Assembly (NCBI RefSeq): GCF_009569385.1
Contig: NZ_WBOF01000003.1
Coordinates: 62,001-126,000, forward strand
Length of the DNA stretch: 64,000 bases
Source of the DNA: Streptomyces kaniharaensis
GTDB taxonomy: Bacteria > Actinomycetota > Actinomycetes > Streptomycetales > Streptomycetaceae
Direction: 5' to 3'
The stretch's first letter is position 1. The number at the start of each line of letters is the position of its first letter. This document shows, in pieces, positions 1 to 8,606 of this stretch. A program made the translations under genes and the position numbers. The notes below the pieces were generated by a model. The model had not been told where the DNA came from. It made no database searches and saw only the letters and a list, made by a program, of their open reading frames with translations.

Positions 1-3
1 CAG

Positions 4-37
4 GTGATCTTGACCGATTGTCAAGTGATCTTGACCG
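4..37. repeat. Pair of 13-bp direct repeats
   Basis: The 13-mer GTGATCTTGACCG occurs at 4-16 and again at 25-37, a 21-bp period, i.e. two helical turns. It sits upstream of the first gene, so a tandem regulator site is possible, but the left context is outside the window. Confidence 0.4.
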
Positions 38-302
38 TCAGAAGGCCCGCGGCACATCAAGCCCAGAGAGGTGCCCCGATTCACCGAACGACCTGTCGAG
101 CTATCAGCCGGCCAGGGCAGGACCCGGTCCGGGGTGCGGTGGCGGTGCGCGGTGTCGATACGATCTTCCTCGCCGCGCACGCAGGTGCGAGGGCGGGGGC
201 TGGGGTGCGACCGCGTGGTGCCCTCGTTCGCGCCCGGTGCCCCACCTGGGGACCGCTCGGGTCCGGGCGAGCGGTGCCACCCCGTCCGCTAGGAAGCAGT
301 TC

Positions 303-1364
303 ATGGTCTTCTTGTCCCTCGTTGTGTTCGTGGTCGTTGCGGGCATGCTCGTTTCCTCGCGAGTCTCCCGGATGCGGCAAAGCCGCAGGGAGGCCGAGCT
401 GCGACGGGGCCTGGTCCCCCGCGAGCAGCTCGTGCTGCCGGGCGATGTGCCGTCCGCCGAGTTGGCGGCCGTGCTGGATGCGGCCCGGACTGGTGACTGG
501 CGCCCGGTGGCCGGATACCTGGCCGAGGCCGGCAGCGACGGTGATGCGAACCGGCGCTGGATGCGAATGGAACCGCTGGGTGCGGCGGCGGTGGCGGAGG
601 ACCACTGGCTGCGGCTGTGGCGCGAGGAGGAGCCGCGCAGCGCGGTGGCCGTGCTGCTGCAGACCGATGCGCTGGTCCAGCGTGCGTGGGAGATCCGTAC
701 CGGCAGGTACGCCTCCGAGGTGACTACGGAGCAGGCCCGCGGGTTCCACCAGGTCCTGCGCGAGGCGGAGCGGGTCGCGCAGGAGGCCGTCCAGCTGGCG
801 CCGGCCGAGGACCCCAATCCCTGGGTGGCACAGATCGCCATTGCCATGGGGCTGGGCTGGTCGCACGAGGACTTCCGTGCGCTCTGGGCCGAGGTGGTGG
901 CCCGTGATCCGCACCACCTGCGGGCGCACGAGGGCGCGCTGCAGTACTGGTGCGCCAAGTGGCACGGCAGCCACGAGCTGATGCACGCGTTCGTCGACAC
1001 CGCGCTCGCCGACGCGCCGGCCGGCAGCCTGCTGACCACCTTGAGGGTGCGGGCGTCCTATGAACAGATCACTCGCGACAAGGCAGGGGCGGCCGCCTAC
1101 CGGACGCCGGAGTTCACCGCAGCCGTGGACGCACTGCTCGCCGACCTGGCGCAGGCCGATCCGGCGCATCCGCAGCTTCAGGCTGCCCGGGGCTGGGCCG
1201 CCTGGGCGCTGGTCATGAACGCCCGGGTGGCACAGGCGCTGGAGCTGTTCCACGTGATGGGTCGCGAGGTGGCCGGCCCCTGGCGCAACTACGACGAGCC
1301 GCAGAAGGCCTTCGACCGGATGCGCGAGATCTGCGTGCAGGCGATCGCTCGGGCGAAGGCCTAG
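303..1364 (+). CDS. Membrane-anchored hypothetical protein with TPR-like helical body
   Basis: I do not recognise a named family with certainty. The first ~18 residues (MVFLSLVVFVVVAGMLV) form one hydrophobic segment, followed by a basic stretch, so the protein is probably anchored in the membrane with the remainder cytoplasmic or exported. The body is rich in Ala/Leu/Arg helices with many W residues and acidic-aromatic pairs, resembling the helical-repeat (TPR/DUF4034-like) proteins common in actinomycetes. The ATG at 303 was preferred to upstream in-frame starts because the sequence before it is Pro/Arg/Gly-rich, unlike coding sequence, and because the hydrophobic anchor starts exactly there. 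It is 353 aa long and monocistronic. Confidence 0.75.
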   Translation: MVFLSLVVFVVVAGMLVSSRVSRMRQSRREAELRRGLVPREQLVLPGDVPSAELAAVLDAARTGDWRPVAGYLAEAGSDGDANRRWMRMEPLGAAAVAEDHWLRLWREEEPRSAVAVLLQTDALVQRAWEIRTGRYASEVTTEQARGFHQVLREAERVAQEAVQLAPAEDPNPWVAQIAIAMGLGWSHEDFRALWAEVVARDPHHLRAHEGALQYWCAKWHGSHELMHAFVDTALADAPAGSLLTTLRVRASYEQITRDKAGAAAYRTPEFTAAVDALLADLAQADPAHPQLQAARGWAAWALVMNARVAQALELFHVMGREVAGPWRNYDEPQKAFDRMREICVQAIARAKA

Positions 1365-1605
1365 CCAGGTGATCAACGCAGTCGCCTCGGCGTCGACCGC
1401 GGCGGGATTCTCATAGAGGGCGAGCCCGGCGTCGCGGAAGCGGATACTGCGAGAGAGGCAACGCTTCGAGCAGGTACTGCGGGTGGACAGTCGGCGCGCA
1501 CCACCAAGCCCTCGCCGCCATCAACTCCTCGAAGACGCCCGTCATTGTTCGGAGTTGAGCCGCCCTCGGCGAGGGCCCGGGGCGCCCGCTGGAAGGATCT
1601 CCTGC

Positions 1606-2886
1606 ATGACCTCCCCGCTCCGCGTCCTTCACATCCTCGGCGACCGCCCGTTCGTCGAGGTCGGTCAGCCTGTCCTCGCCGTGCCCGACGAAGGACGCGG
1701 CCTGCTCGCCGTCGCGGGCGAGCGCGGGTTCGCCCAGACGGCGACGGTGGGGGTGTACGGCACGGGAGACCTCGGCTGCCGGGCCGTGCTCCGCACGCGC
1801 TTCCCAGTGCACGCGCTGGCCTTCCACCCCACGGCACCGCTGCTCGCCGCCGGCACCGGGGAGTACGACGGCGGCTACTTCTTCGAGGGGGAACTGCTCC
1901 TGCTCGACTGGGAAACGGGCGCCACCACCTCCCTGATCGAGCACGATTTCGGCCGCCAGGTCCTCGGACTGACGTGGCTCGACGGGCAGACCCTGCGGAT
2001 GCTGATGGCACCGCCCGACGACGGGAAGGACGACCTGAAGGCGCAGGTCGAAGGCCACGTCGCCGTCGTGCGGCGGCCCGACTGGTGCGCCGCCGCACCG
2101 CGTTCGCTCACCGCTGCTGACCTGGCGGGCCCCCGGGTGTCCGCCCCGCGCCCCGATGGACGGGACGGGGCCCGCCGAGCTCTTTGCGTGCTGAGCCCGG
2201 ACTGGGAGCCCCGGCGGCACGTCGTCGCCGTCGAGGAGTTGCTGGACGGCGCGGTCCTGGCCACCCTCCACCGAGAGGAGGACGACCCAGAGCGGCCCGT
2301 CAGTGCCCTCGCCGACGGACTGCTGATCCAGCACCACACCACGGCGTACATCGACCGGCACGAGCGCCTGCGGATCCGGCACGGCAGCCGGGACTACGTC
2401 AACGAGGCCCCACGGGCCCGCCGGGGGCCGAGGCAGCACTGGCTCTCGGTGCGCTCCCCCGAGGGGACGGGCGTCCAGCTCCTGTTCCCGTTCTCCTGGG
2501 AGCCTGGGGAGACGCACTTCCCCGGCCCCGGCGTGGAGACCGACGACGGCGACCTGGTGCACGCCGGCACCGTCTACAGCGGCCACGGGCTGCAGCCCGG
2601 CGGCTCCTTCGTCGTCCGCCGCGCGGCCACCGACGGCGCGCCACGCTGGGTCTTCCGGACCGACTACGTCGCCACCGACCTCGACACCGATCCGGACACC
2701 GCCTACGTCGCCTACCGCAACGGCGAGCTCCTGGCCCTCGACCTCCGCGACGGCACCCTTCGCTGGAGCCACCGGCTGACCGTCGCCGGTGTCCCCGCCG
2801 TCCCGACGGCGCTCACCGCCACCGAACCCGGCCGCCTGCTCGTCGGCACGGCCGACGGCCGGGTCCTGGACTGCATGACCGCGTAA
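1606..2886 (+). CDS. Beta-propeller (WD40/PQQ-like) repeat protein
   Basis: A 426-aa protein built of repeated blade-like strands: motifs such as VHALAFHPTAPLLAAG near residue 65, ALDLRDGTLRWSHRL near 385 and LLVGTADGRVLDC at the C-terminus are typical of PQQ/WD40 propellers. No signal peptide or catalytic motif is visible, so a cytoplasmic scaffold or sensor role is the most one can infer. The ATG at 1606 is preceded by GGAAGG; in-frame codons upstream look non-coding. It stands alone, with no operon partner. Confidence 0.75.
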   Translation: MTSPLRVLHILGDRPFVEVGQPVLAVPDEGRGLLAVAGERGFAQTATVGVYGTGDLGCRAVLRTRFPVHALAFHPTAPLLAAGTGEYDGGYFFEGELLLLDWETGATTSLIEHDFGRQVLGLTWLDGQTLRMLMAPPDDGKDDLKAQVEGHVAVVRRPDWCAAAPRSLTAADLAGPRVSAPRPDGRDGARRALCVLSPDWEPRRHVVAVEELLDGAVLATLHREEDDPERPVSALADGLLIQHHTTAYIDRHERLRIRHGSRDYVNEAPRARRGPRQHWLSVRSPEGTGVQLLFPFSWEPGETHFPGPGVETDDGDLVHAGTVYSGHGLQPGGSFVVRRAATDGAPRWVFRTDYVATDLDTDPDTAYVAYRNGELLALDLRDGTLRWSHRLTVAGVPAVPTALTATEPGRLLVGTADGRVLDCMTA

Positions 2887-3380
2887 CCCCTCCGCCCCGC
2901 CATGGCACATCGTCAGCCCGTACGCTCGGGGCGTTCCTCGTCGTACTGCGTGTGTTCCGAGGTCTCCTGTTCATGCTGATCGGCTACGCAGCGCTCCTAC
3001 TCGTCCGAAAGCGGGCGCCGAAGCGCTGAGGGCAGTGATGGCATCGATCTCGTCGGCGAGAGTGGCCCGGACTTCGGCCCGGCACACGAGGCCGGCCCTC
3101 AGGCGGCCGTGGAGGCGGCATCGCTCCAACCACGGCCGGTGAGATGGGCCATGTGCCACACCGGGTGGCAGGTGACAGTACGGTCCTGGCAACCGAGCCG
3201 ATACCGGCACCGGGTGTCCACGATCTCGCCCGGGAACCGTCGCCGCGCAGCCGGTTGGGCGGCCGCGGCCGGGCCGAGTTCGGCCTGGCACCGCGGCCGC
3301 TGTCATTACTCAGAGTTGCCAAGGAGTGCTGGCTTCCTGTATTCGTATGCGGCCATCCCCGTGTCCCCCTAAGGATTGAC
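2887..3380. other. Intergenic region with a possible 25-aa membrane peptide
   Basis: No standard gene is seen. The only coding-like stretch is a short GTG-started frame at 2952-3029 whose product is a hydrophobic helix followed by a basic tail ending RKRAPKR, which could be a small single-pass membrane peptide or chance. No clear ribosome-binding site precedes it. Confidence 0.25.
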
Positions 3381-3980
3381 GTGTCCATACCCCCCAGTGA
3401 GGCCCCCCAGCAGCCCTACGGCGCGCCGCAGCAGCCGTACGGCTACCCGACCCCGATCCAGCAGCCGACCGGCTCGAACGGCTTCGCGATCGCCGGTCTG
3501 GTCCTGGCCTTCTTCTTCTCCCCGCTCGGCCTCATCTTCAGCATCATCGGCCTGGTCAAGTCCAAGAGCGCCGGCAAGGGCAAAGTGCCGGCGATCATCG
3601 GTCTCATCGTGTCGCTCCTCTCGATCGCGGTGGGCATCACGGTCTTCGTGGTGATCGGTTCGAAGGTGGTCAAGGCCATCGATCCCGGGTGCACCAGCGC
3701 CACCAGCACTGTGACCACCTACTCGGACAAGATTTCCGCCGACGCCAGCAACCCGGACGCGCTGAAGGCCGACCTCAAGAACGCGACCGACCAGCTGAAC
3801 GCCGCCGCGGCCAAGGCCGGCAACGCCAATGCCAAGAACGCGATCAGCGCGCTGGCCGCCGACTACCAGCAGATGTACACCGCGGTCAGCACCGGCACCG
3901 CGCCGAGCGCCGACCTGCAGTCGAAGCTGGAGACCGACGCCAACAAGGTCGACACCGCCTGCGGCCACATCGGCAGCTGA
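3381..3980 (+). CDS. DUF4190-type membrane protein
   Basis: A 199-aa protein with a Pro/Gln/Tyr/Gly-rich cytoplasmic N-terminus containing two copies of QQPYG, then two transmembrane segments (about residues 38-60 and 73-97; start GFAIAGLVLAFFFSPLG) separated by a short basic KSKSAGKGK loop. This is the DUF4190 arrangement. The C-terminal ~100 residues are an extracytoplasmic Ala/Asp/Lys-rich helical domain with two Cys (PGCTS and TACGH) that could form a disulfide. The GTG at 3381 has AAGGA five bases upstream, which decides it over a longer ATG frame. Function unknown. A hairpin follows at 4048. Confidence 0.8.
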   Translation: MSIPPSEAPQQPYGAPQQPYGYPTPIQQPTGSNGFAIAGLVLAFFFSPLGLIFSIIGLVKSKSAGKGKVPAIIGLIVSLLSIAVGITVFVVIGSKVVKAIDPGCTSATSTVTTYSDKISADASNPDALKADLKNATDQLNAAAAKAGNANAKNAISALAADYQQMYTAVSTGTAPSADLQSKLETDANKVDTACGHIGS

Positions 3981-4047
3981 CCCCTGGGGGTCACCGCGCC
4001 GGCGACATGGTTCGACGCGCCTACCGCTGGCTGACCTCCCGCCGGCG

Positions 4048-4085
4048 CCCGGCACACGTTCCCCTCCTGGGGGACGTGTGCCGGG
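4048..4085 (+). terminator. Strong hairpin terminator of the DUF4190 gene
   Basis: An inverted repeat with arms CCCGGCACACGT and ACGTGTGCCGGG, extended by four or five further pairs (one G-U) around a TCCT loop, gives a stem of about 17 bp roughly 70 bp after the stop codon at 3980. Confidence 0.75.
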
Positions 4086-4336
4086 TCCGCCTCGCCACCG
4101 GCGCCGTTGGCCGGACCCTCCGAGTGCCACCGGCGGCGAGGTAGGCGGGCAGGCGGCGGTACGATCTGTTCCAGTCGGGGTCGAGGCGCCACGGGGGTCC
4201 AGGGCGTCGCGCTTGGCCACCTGGCCGTCGGTCAGGTCAGTGGTGTTGTGCTGGCGGCGCATCCACTGCCCGGCGTTGTACTCGTCGGCCTTCGCGGTGG
4301 CCGGGATCGCCAGATGGCCGTGCCCGCGGTGGAACG

Positions 4337-4675
4337 GTGTGGCGTAGGCGGCGGCACCGCCTGATCAAGCAGACCCAGAAGCGCCGCACCCGCCTCCACG
4401 CCGAGGGCCTGGCCGAGTTCGTGACCCTGCCGCAGGCCGGCCGCGCGAAGGCCTGGCACCTCACCGCAGCCGGCTCCGCCGTCGCCGCCACCTTCCCCGG
4501 GGCCCGCCGCTCGGACGCCCAGGCACCGGCCGCCGAGCAGCTCGCCGTCCGACACGCGCGGAGCAAGGCCCACGATCTCGGCGGCGTAGCGCGTCCGGAC
4601 GTCACCGGCCCCGTGGGGCTGGTCCGCGCCCGCCATGATCGCTGGCCTGCCTTGATCTTTCGTGACGGTCCGTGA
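4337..4675 (+). pseudogene. Fragment of a replication-relaxation family protein
   Basis: The frame encodes RLHAEGLAEFVTLPQAGR followed by WHLTAAGSAVAATFPG, closely resembling the winged-helix core of the plasmid-associated replication-relaxation family (patterns RLHADGL..VTLPQAGR and WFLTEYG). The N-terminal recognition helices and the long C-terminal half of that family are missing and the flanking sequence is not coding-like, so this is a decayed remnant of a plasmid or integrated element. Family assignment is from memory of the motif; a profile search against the replication-relaxation family would settle it. Confidence 0.4.
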
Positions 4676-4934
4676 CTTGTTCGGCGGCCGTTTCGGCGTG
4701 CCAGGCCGGCGCCCGGCCCGGCACGCGCCAACTCCCCGTGCCAGCATGGCCTGTGCCGACGGTCGCGAAGGGATGGACATCCGGTGGATGACGAGCATGA
4801 CGACCAGCGATTCCAACAGGCCAGCCCGCCCCGGCCTGCCCGCGTCCCGGCACCATGACACGTCCGGCGGATAATGGCCGAGGCTGCAGACTGGCTGCGC
4901 CAGCGGCAGCGATCGATGGAGAGGCGGAGGACGG

Positions 4935-5306
4935 ATGACCCTGGAGGAAGGCCGGCGCGTCAGGTTGGCCGAGGACCTCGGGATCGGTGAGGCAGTCGCC
5001 GGGGAGCCTGGGGCCGTCGTCGGGTTTCTCTTGCTGGGCGCCGGGATCGAGGGCACCGTCGAGCGGGTGGAGGAGCTCCCGGAGGACGAGGAGGTCCGCG
5101 AGTACCAGCGACTGAAAGCGCTGTTCGAGGACTACGGGCACACCATGCCGGTGGCGAGCCGGGAGCGGCTGGAGGCGCAGATCGCCGAGCTGGAACCGAA
5201 GTGGGCCGCGTACCAGGAGCGGGGGACACAGGTGACGGTCCGGGTCCGGCTGGACAACGGCCTGGTCCTCGACGGGGCGCACCAGGACATCCTCACGCCA
5301 CTGTGA
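4935..5306 (+). CDS. Hypothetical protein, acidic with a coiled middle
   Basis: A 123-aa soluble, acidic protein without a family I recognise. Residues ~40-80 are a charged helix (VEELPEDEEVREYQRLKALF) and the C-terminus contains a beta-rich VTVRVRLDNGLVLDGAHQDI. GGAGG lies four bases before the ATG at 4935. The stop codon overlaps a GTG (GTGA, 5303-5306) that opens the peptidase fragment downstream. Confidence 0.65.
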   Translation: MTLEEGRRVRLAEDLGIGEAVAGEPGAVVGFLLLGAGIEGTVERVEELPEDEEVREYQRLKALFEDYGHTMPVASRERLEAQIAELEPKWAAYQERGTQVTVRVRLDNGLVLDGAHQDILTPL

Positions 5307-5500
5307 GGATCGAATCGCCGACCGGGTCCTATCCCAACTTCGGCACCCCGAACTTCACCTCGGCCACCATCAACGGCCAGTCCCTCGGACCCTTCAAGCC
5401 GACCGCGCTCGACCCCAGCTCGAACGGCACCTACGAGGCCCGCACCAGCGCGCTCGGCTCCAGCGGCACCAGCTTCACCGAAGCGCCCCTGCACGAGTAA
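5303..5500 (+). pseudogene. C-terminal fragment of a G1 (eqolisin-like) peptidase
   Basis: The 65-residue frame reads IESPTGSYPNFGTPNFTSATINGQ and ends with ARTSALGSSGTSF, matching the last strands of G1-family glutamic peptidases (consensus W.ED/AP.G...L..F.TV.F..A..NG, ending SALSSSGTSFSVTW). The catalytic Gln/Glu strands, signal peptide and propeptide are absent, so it is a 3' remnant even though a GTG overlaps the preceding stop codon. Confidence 0.5.
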
Positions 5501-5793
5501 CCGCACCCGCGCTGGGACGCACACCCGCCCGAGCGTACGCAAGCTCCTGCGGGCCGAGATCCACGCCGCGGCCCTGGCCCACCCTGGAACGACCAACAGA
5601 AGCAGCGCGGGTCATCCGGCGCGGCTCCACCTCTCGCCGACGCCCACGCAAAGCCACAATCGCCGTCGATGCCGCACACTCATCTACGGGCGGGCCGGAT
5701 TCGAGCCCTACTCCCCCGCCCCGCCGGTCCTGGTACGACGCCCGCGCCCGCCAGGCTCACCCTCGCGTCCGCCACCGCCGGGCCGCTGGGCGG

Positions 5794-6243
5794 TCAGTCG
5801 CGCAGTTGCTCGGCCGTCGCCTGGTACGCCTCGGTGGCGCGGGCGAAGTAGTCGAAGAGGACAGCGAGTTGCTCGGGTGAGTACCCGGCCAGGATCTCAC
5901 CGATCCGCTGCCGGGCGGGCGCCACGGCCTGGTCGAGGGCGGCGGGGCTGGCGACCGGTTCGACGATGACCTTGCGCCGGTCGCCGGGATCGGGCACCCG
6001 GCGCACGTAGCCCGCCTGCTCCAGGCGGTCGATCAGGCGCGTGGTGGGGCCGGTGGTCAGCCCGGTGCGAGTGGCCAGTTCGCCGGGGGTCATGGCCCCG
6101 GACAGTTCGAGGATGTTCAGCGCGTACAGGTCGGTGGCGCCGAGATCGCACGCCCGGGCGCTCGCGTGGCCGTGGAACATGACCGCGCTGAGGTAGCGGC
6201 GGTAGACCGCGCTCGCGTCGGCGGGCATCGCAGGCGTTGACAC
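5794..6243 (-). CDS. MarR-family transcriptional regulator
   Basis: A 149-aa winged-helix regulator. The recognition helix region LATRTGLTTGPTTRLIDRLEQ (residues ~58-78) and wing VRRVPDPGDRRKVIVEP are canonical MarR. It is transcribed divergently from the SnoaL-like gene at 6335, with 91 bp between the two starts containing three CTTC..GAAG palindromes, so it probably represses that gene and itself. The ligand is unknown. Members of this family commonly respond to small phenolics or antibiotics. Confidence 0.88.
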   Translation of the reverse strand: MSTPAMPADASAVYRRYLSAVMFHGHASARACDLGATDLYALNILELSGAMTPGELATRTGLTTGPTTRLIDRLEQAGYVRRVPDPGDRRKVIVEPVASPAALDQAVAPARQRIGEILAGYSPEQLAVLFDYFARATEAYQATAEQLRD

Positions 6244-6263
6244 GGGGTTCCCCCCTCCCTAGT

Positions 6264-6313
6264 CTCTTCTCCAAGGAAGAGAAATCTTCAATGAAGTAAC
6301 TTCCCCAGTGAAG
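6264..6313. promoter_or_regulatory. Candidate MarR operators (three CTTC-GAAG palindromes)
   Basis: CTCTTC-N6-GAAGAG at 6264-6281, CTTCA-A-TGAAG at 6286-6296 and CTTC-N6-GAAG at 6300-6313 lie in tandem between the divergent MarR and SnoaL-like genes. The AT-rich composition contrasts with the surroundings and overlaps the expected promoter positions for both genes. Confidence 0.55.
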
Positions 6314-6334
6314 CTACCACGAAGGGGGAACACC

Positions 6335-6808
6335 ATGTCCGCTCTCAACTCCACCTCGAACACCGACGCCCGGGAAACCGACGCCGCCGAGATCCGCGCC
6401 CTCCTGGAGCGCAGCGCGGCCGCCTGGAACCACGGCGACGGCACCGCCTACGGCGAGCAGTTCACCGCCGACGCCACCGACGTCACCTACGCCGGCACCG
6501 TCTACCACGGCGGCCCCGAGATCGGTCGCGCCCACCAGGCCCTCTTCGACAGCTTCCTGAAGGGCACCCGGCTCACCACCGACATCGTCGAACTGCGCTT
6601 CCTCGGGCCGGACACCGCCCTCGTCCTCGCCCGCGGCGAGGTCCACAAGAGCCGCCCGAAGCGTTTGGGCAAGCTCGCCACCTACACCGTGGTTCGCGAG
6701 GCCGACGGCCGCTGGCGCATCGCCGCCGTCCAGAAGACCCAGCGCAAGCGGCTGCTGGAGGCGATCTCCTTCCGCTTCCAGCCGGCCACCCGCCCGGCGG
6801 CCTGCTAG
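6335..6808 (+). CDS. SnoaL-like / SgcJ-EcaC family protein (NTF2 fold)
   Basis: A 157-aa protein with the NTF2-like pattern of the SgcJ/EcaC family: IRALLERSAAAWNHGD near residue 20, FTADATDVTYAGTVYHG near 40, GRAHQALFDSFLKGTRL near 65 and a final YTVVREADGRWRIAAVQ strand. These proteins are small alpha+beta-barrel enzymes or ligand binders, and biochemical function varies. GAAGGGGGA precedes the ATG at 6335. It is controlled, by position, by the divergent MarR regulator. Confidence 0.8.
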   Translation: MSALNSTSNTDARETDAAEIRALLERSAAAWNHGDGTAYGEQFTADATDVTYAGTVYHGGPEIGRAHQALFDSFLKGTRLTTDIVELRFLGPDTALVLARGEVHKSRPKRLGKLATYTVVREADGRWRIAAVQKTQRKRLLEAISFRFQPATRPAAC

Positions 6809-7255
6809 CCGCCGTCCTCGTCTCGACGGTCGTGGTGGTGCTCTGGCCGGTGCCTCTCACCGCACGGTGCCCCCTGACGCGGAACAACTCGCGGTAGGCG
6901 GTGAACTTCGCGGCCACCCGGGGCGGGAACACGGTGGAGCGGTCGACCTCTCGTACGAGCGCCCGGTTCCGATACTCGCCGGTATCGCGAAGGTTCCCTG
7001 GTCGGACTCGGCCACGTCCCGTCACATCCCATGACCGCGGCAGCCGCACCGAGTAGCGGTTTCGTGGGATCCGCCAACGGCCCCGTCGGGCCGTGTCTGA
7101 AAGACTGCGGTCTCCGCTTCCACGCCGTCCGACGGCCATAGACCGCCGGACCCAGGCGGGCCCGAGCACCGGCCGGCGTTCCCCCACCGCCTCACCCACG
7201 CGGTCGCACGCGGCGCCCCTCCCCCTCTCCCCGCTTTCCGGAAGACAGCACCACC
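6809..7255. other. Intergenic region, no gene recognised
   Basis: About 450 bp between the SnoaL-like gene and the solute-binding lipoprotein. No frame has both a ribosome-binding site and coding-like codon use, and no convincing hairpin or repeat was found. Confidence 0.5.
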
Positions 7256-8164
7256 ATGCCCCGACCCCGCACCGGCAAGGCAGTACTGGCGGCCGCGGGC
7301 CTCAGCGGCCTGCTCGCAAGCGGCTGTGCCGCCACGCCCGCTCCGCCCAACGCATCGTCCACGCTCCGATCCCGACTCCCGCAGGCCATCCGCGACTCGG
7401 GTGAACTGCGCATCGGCTCCTACCTCAACTACGTCCCGGTCGACTTCAAGGACCCTGGCGGCGCACCCGCCGGTCTCGACCTGGACATCGCCACAGCCCT
7501 CGGCTCCTACCTCGGTCTGCGGGTCAGGTTCGTCGACATGGCGTTCAACGACCTCATACCGGCCGTGCAGGCCGGGAAACTCGACCTGGCGATGTCGGCC
7601 GTCATCGACTCCCGCGACCGCCAGCAGGGCAAGGACGCCGCCGGCCGCATCACCAACCCTGGCGTGGACTTCGTCGACTACTTCATGACCGGCACCTCGA
7701 TCCTGGTCAAGGCCGGCAACCCGCTGAGCGTGTCCACCTTGGACAGCCTGTGTGGCCACACCATCGCCGTGCAGGGCAACTCGGTCCAGATCAAGGTCGC
7801 CAAGAAGCAGTCCGCCGCCTGCGCCAGGACCGGCAAGCCGCTGCGGGTCGACTCGGTGGACAACGACGACCAGGCGCTGGCCGAAATCGCGTCCGGAACG
7901 GCCGTCGCCGACCTCAACGACTACCCCGGCGCCTCGTACAACACCACCGCCCCCGACCGAAAGGGCCGGTTCCAACTGGTCGGCAACTACCGGGAGTCGG
8001 ACCTCTACGGAATCGCCGTCAGCCGAAACCAGAAGGAACTGCCCGACATCCTGTTCCGCGCCCTGAACCAACTCATCGGCAACGGCACGTACCAGAAGAT
8101 CCTCGACAAGTGGAACCTCGGCGGCGGCGCCGTCATCAGCGCCACCCTGAACGCCGGCCTGTGA
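7256..8164 (+). CDS. ABC transporter solute-binding lipoprotein, amino-acid type (SBP family 3)
   Basis: A 302-aa extracellular lipoprotein. The signal peptide ends in the lipobox LASGC (Cys ~23). The mature part shows the SBP_bac_3 landmarks: ELRIGSYLNYVPVDF at the start of lobe 1, GLDLDIATALGSYLGL, FNDLIPAVQAGKLDLAMSAV, and GTYQKILDKW at the C-terminus. These proteins bind amino acids or similar polar solutes and deliver them to a permease. No permease or ATPase gene is adjacent, so it is an orphan component or serves a distant transporter. The downstream strand is free of genes for 440 bp. Confidence 0.88.
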   Translation: MPRPRTGKAVLAAAGLSGLLASGCAATPAPPNASSTLRSRLPQAIRDSGELRIGSYLNYVPVDFKDPGGAPAGLDLDIATALGSYLGLRVRFVDMAFNDLIPAVQAGKLDLAMSAVIDSRDRQQGKDAAGRITNPGVDFVDYFMTGTSILVKAGNPLSVSTLDSLCGHTIAVQGNSVQIKVAKKQSAACARTGKPLRVDSVDNDDQALAEIASGTAVADLNDYPGASYNTTAPDRKGRFQLVGNYRESDLYGIAVSRNQKELPDILFRALNQLIGNGTYQKILDKWNLGGGAVISATLNAGL

Positions 8165-8606
8165 CAAGCGTCCCTTCCGCGAGGCACCGTCGGCGTGGTC
8201 GCCGTCGGGCGGAGCGTCGGGCTCGCCGCCGCCGGCAGTGCGCGGGCGCGAGCACCGGCTGGACGTCGGCCGGATCCATACCTCTTCGCCGCCCCCGCCC
8301 CCCCGCCGGCTCGGCGAGGAATGGTCCGGCGCGGCCGTCGGCCCCGGTCCGGCACCCGCTCGGTCGGGGCGGGCGGCCGTGCGGGTGGACGGAGTTGTAG
8401 GCCGCATGACCTGCGTCGATTCGGATTCCTTGACGGTCCGCCTGCCCGCGTCCCTGGGTGGGCCGTCAAAGAATCCAGAGGGGTCGGCGGCGGTCATCAA
8501 GGTTGCCGATCAGGACGGGCTGCGGCCAGGCCGGGCGTCGTGCGGCGCCCGGATCCGGGCGCCGCGGTCGGCATCGAACCGCGGGACCTGCCGGGAAAGG
8601 GCGAGG
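8165..8606. other. Intergenic region between convergent genes, no gene recognised
   Basis: About 440 bp separate the lipoprotein stop from the pirin stop. Open frames here are Pro/Arg/Gly-rich and lack start signals. No strong terminator hairpin was identified. Confidence 0.45.

Noticed and set aside
81..1376. Long minus-strand open frame opposite the first gene
   Set aside because: High GC creates long antisense frames; this one is Arg/Pro/Gly/His-rich and the opposite strand has the better codon bias and a membrane anchor.
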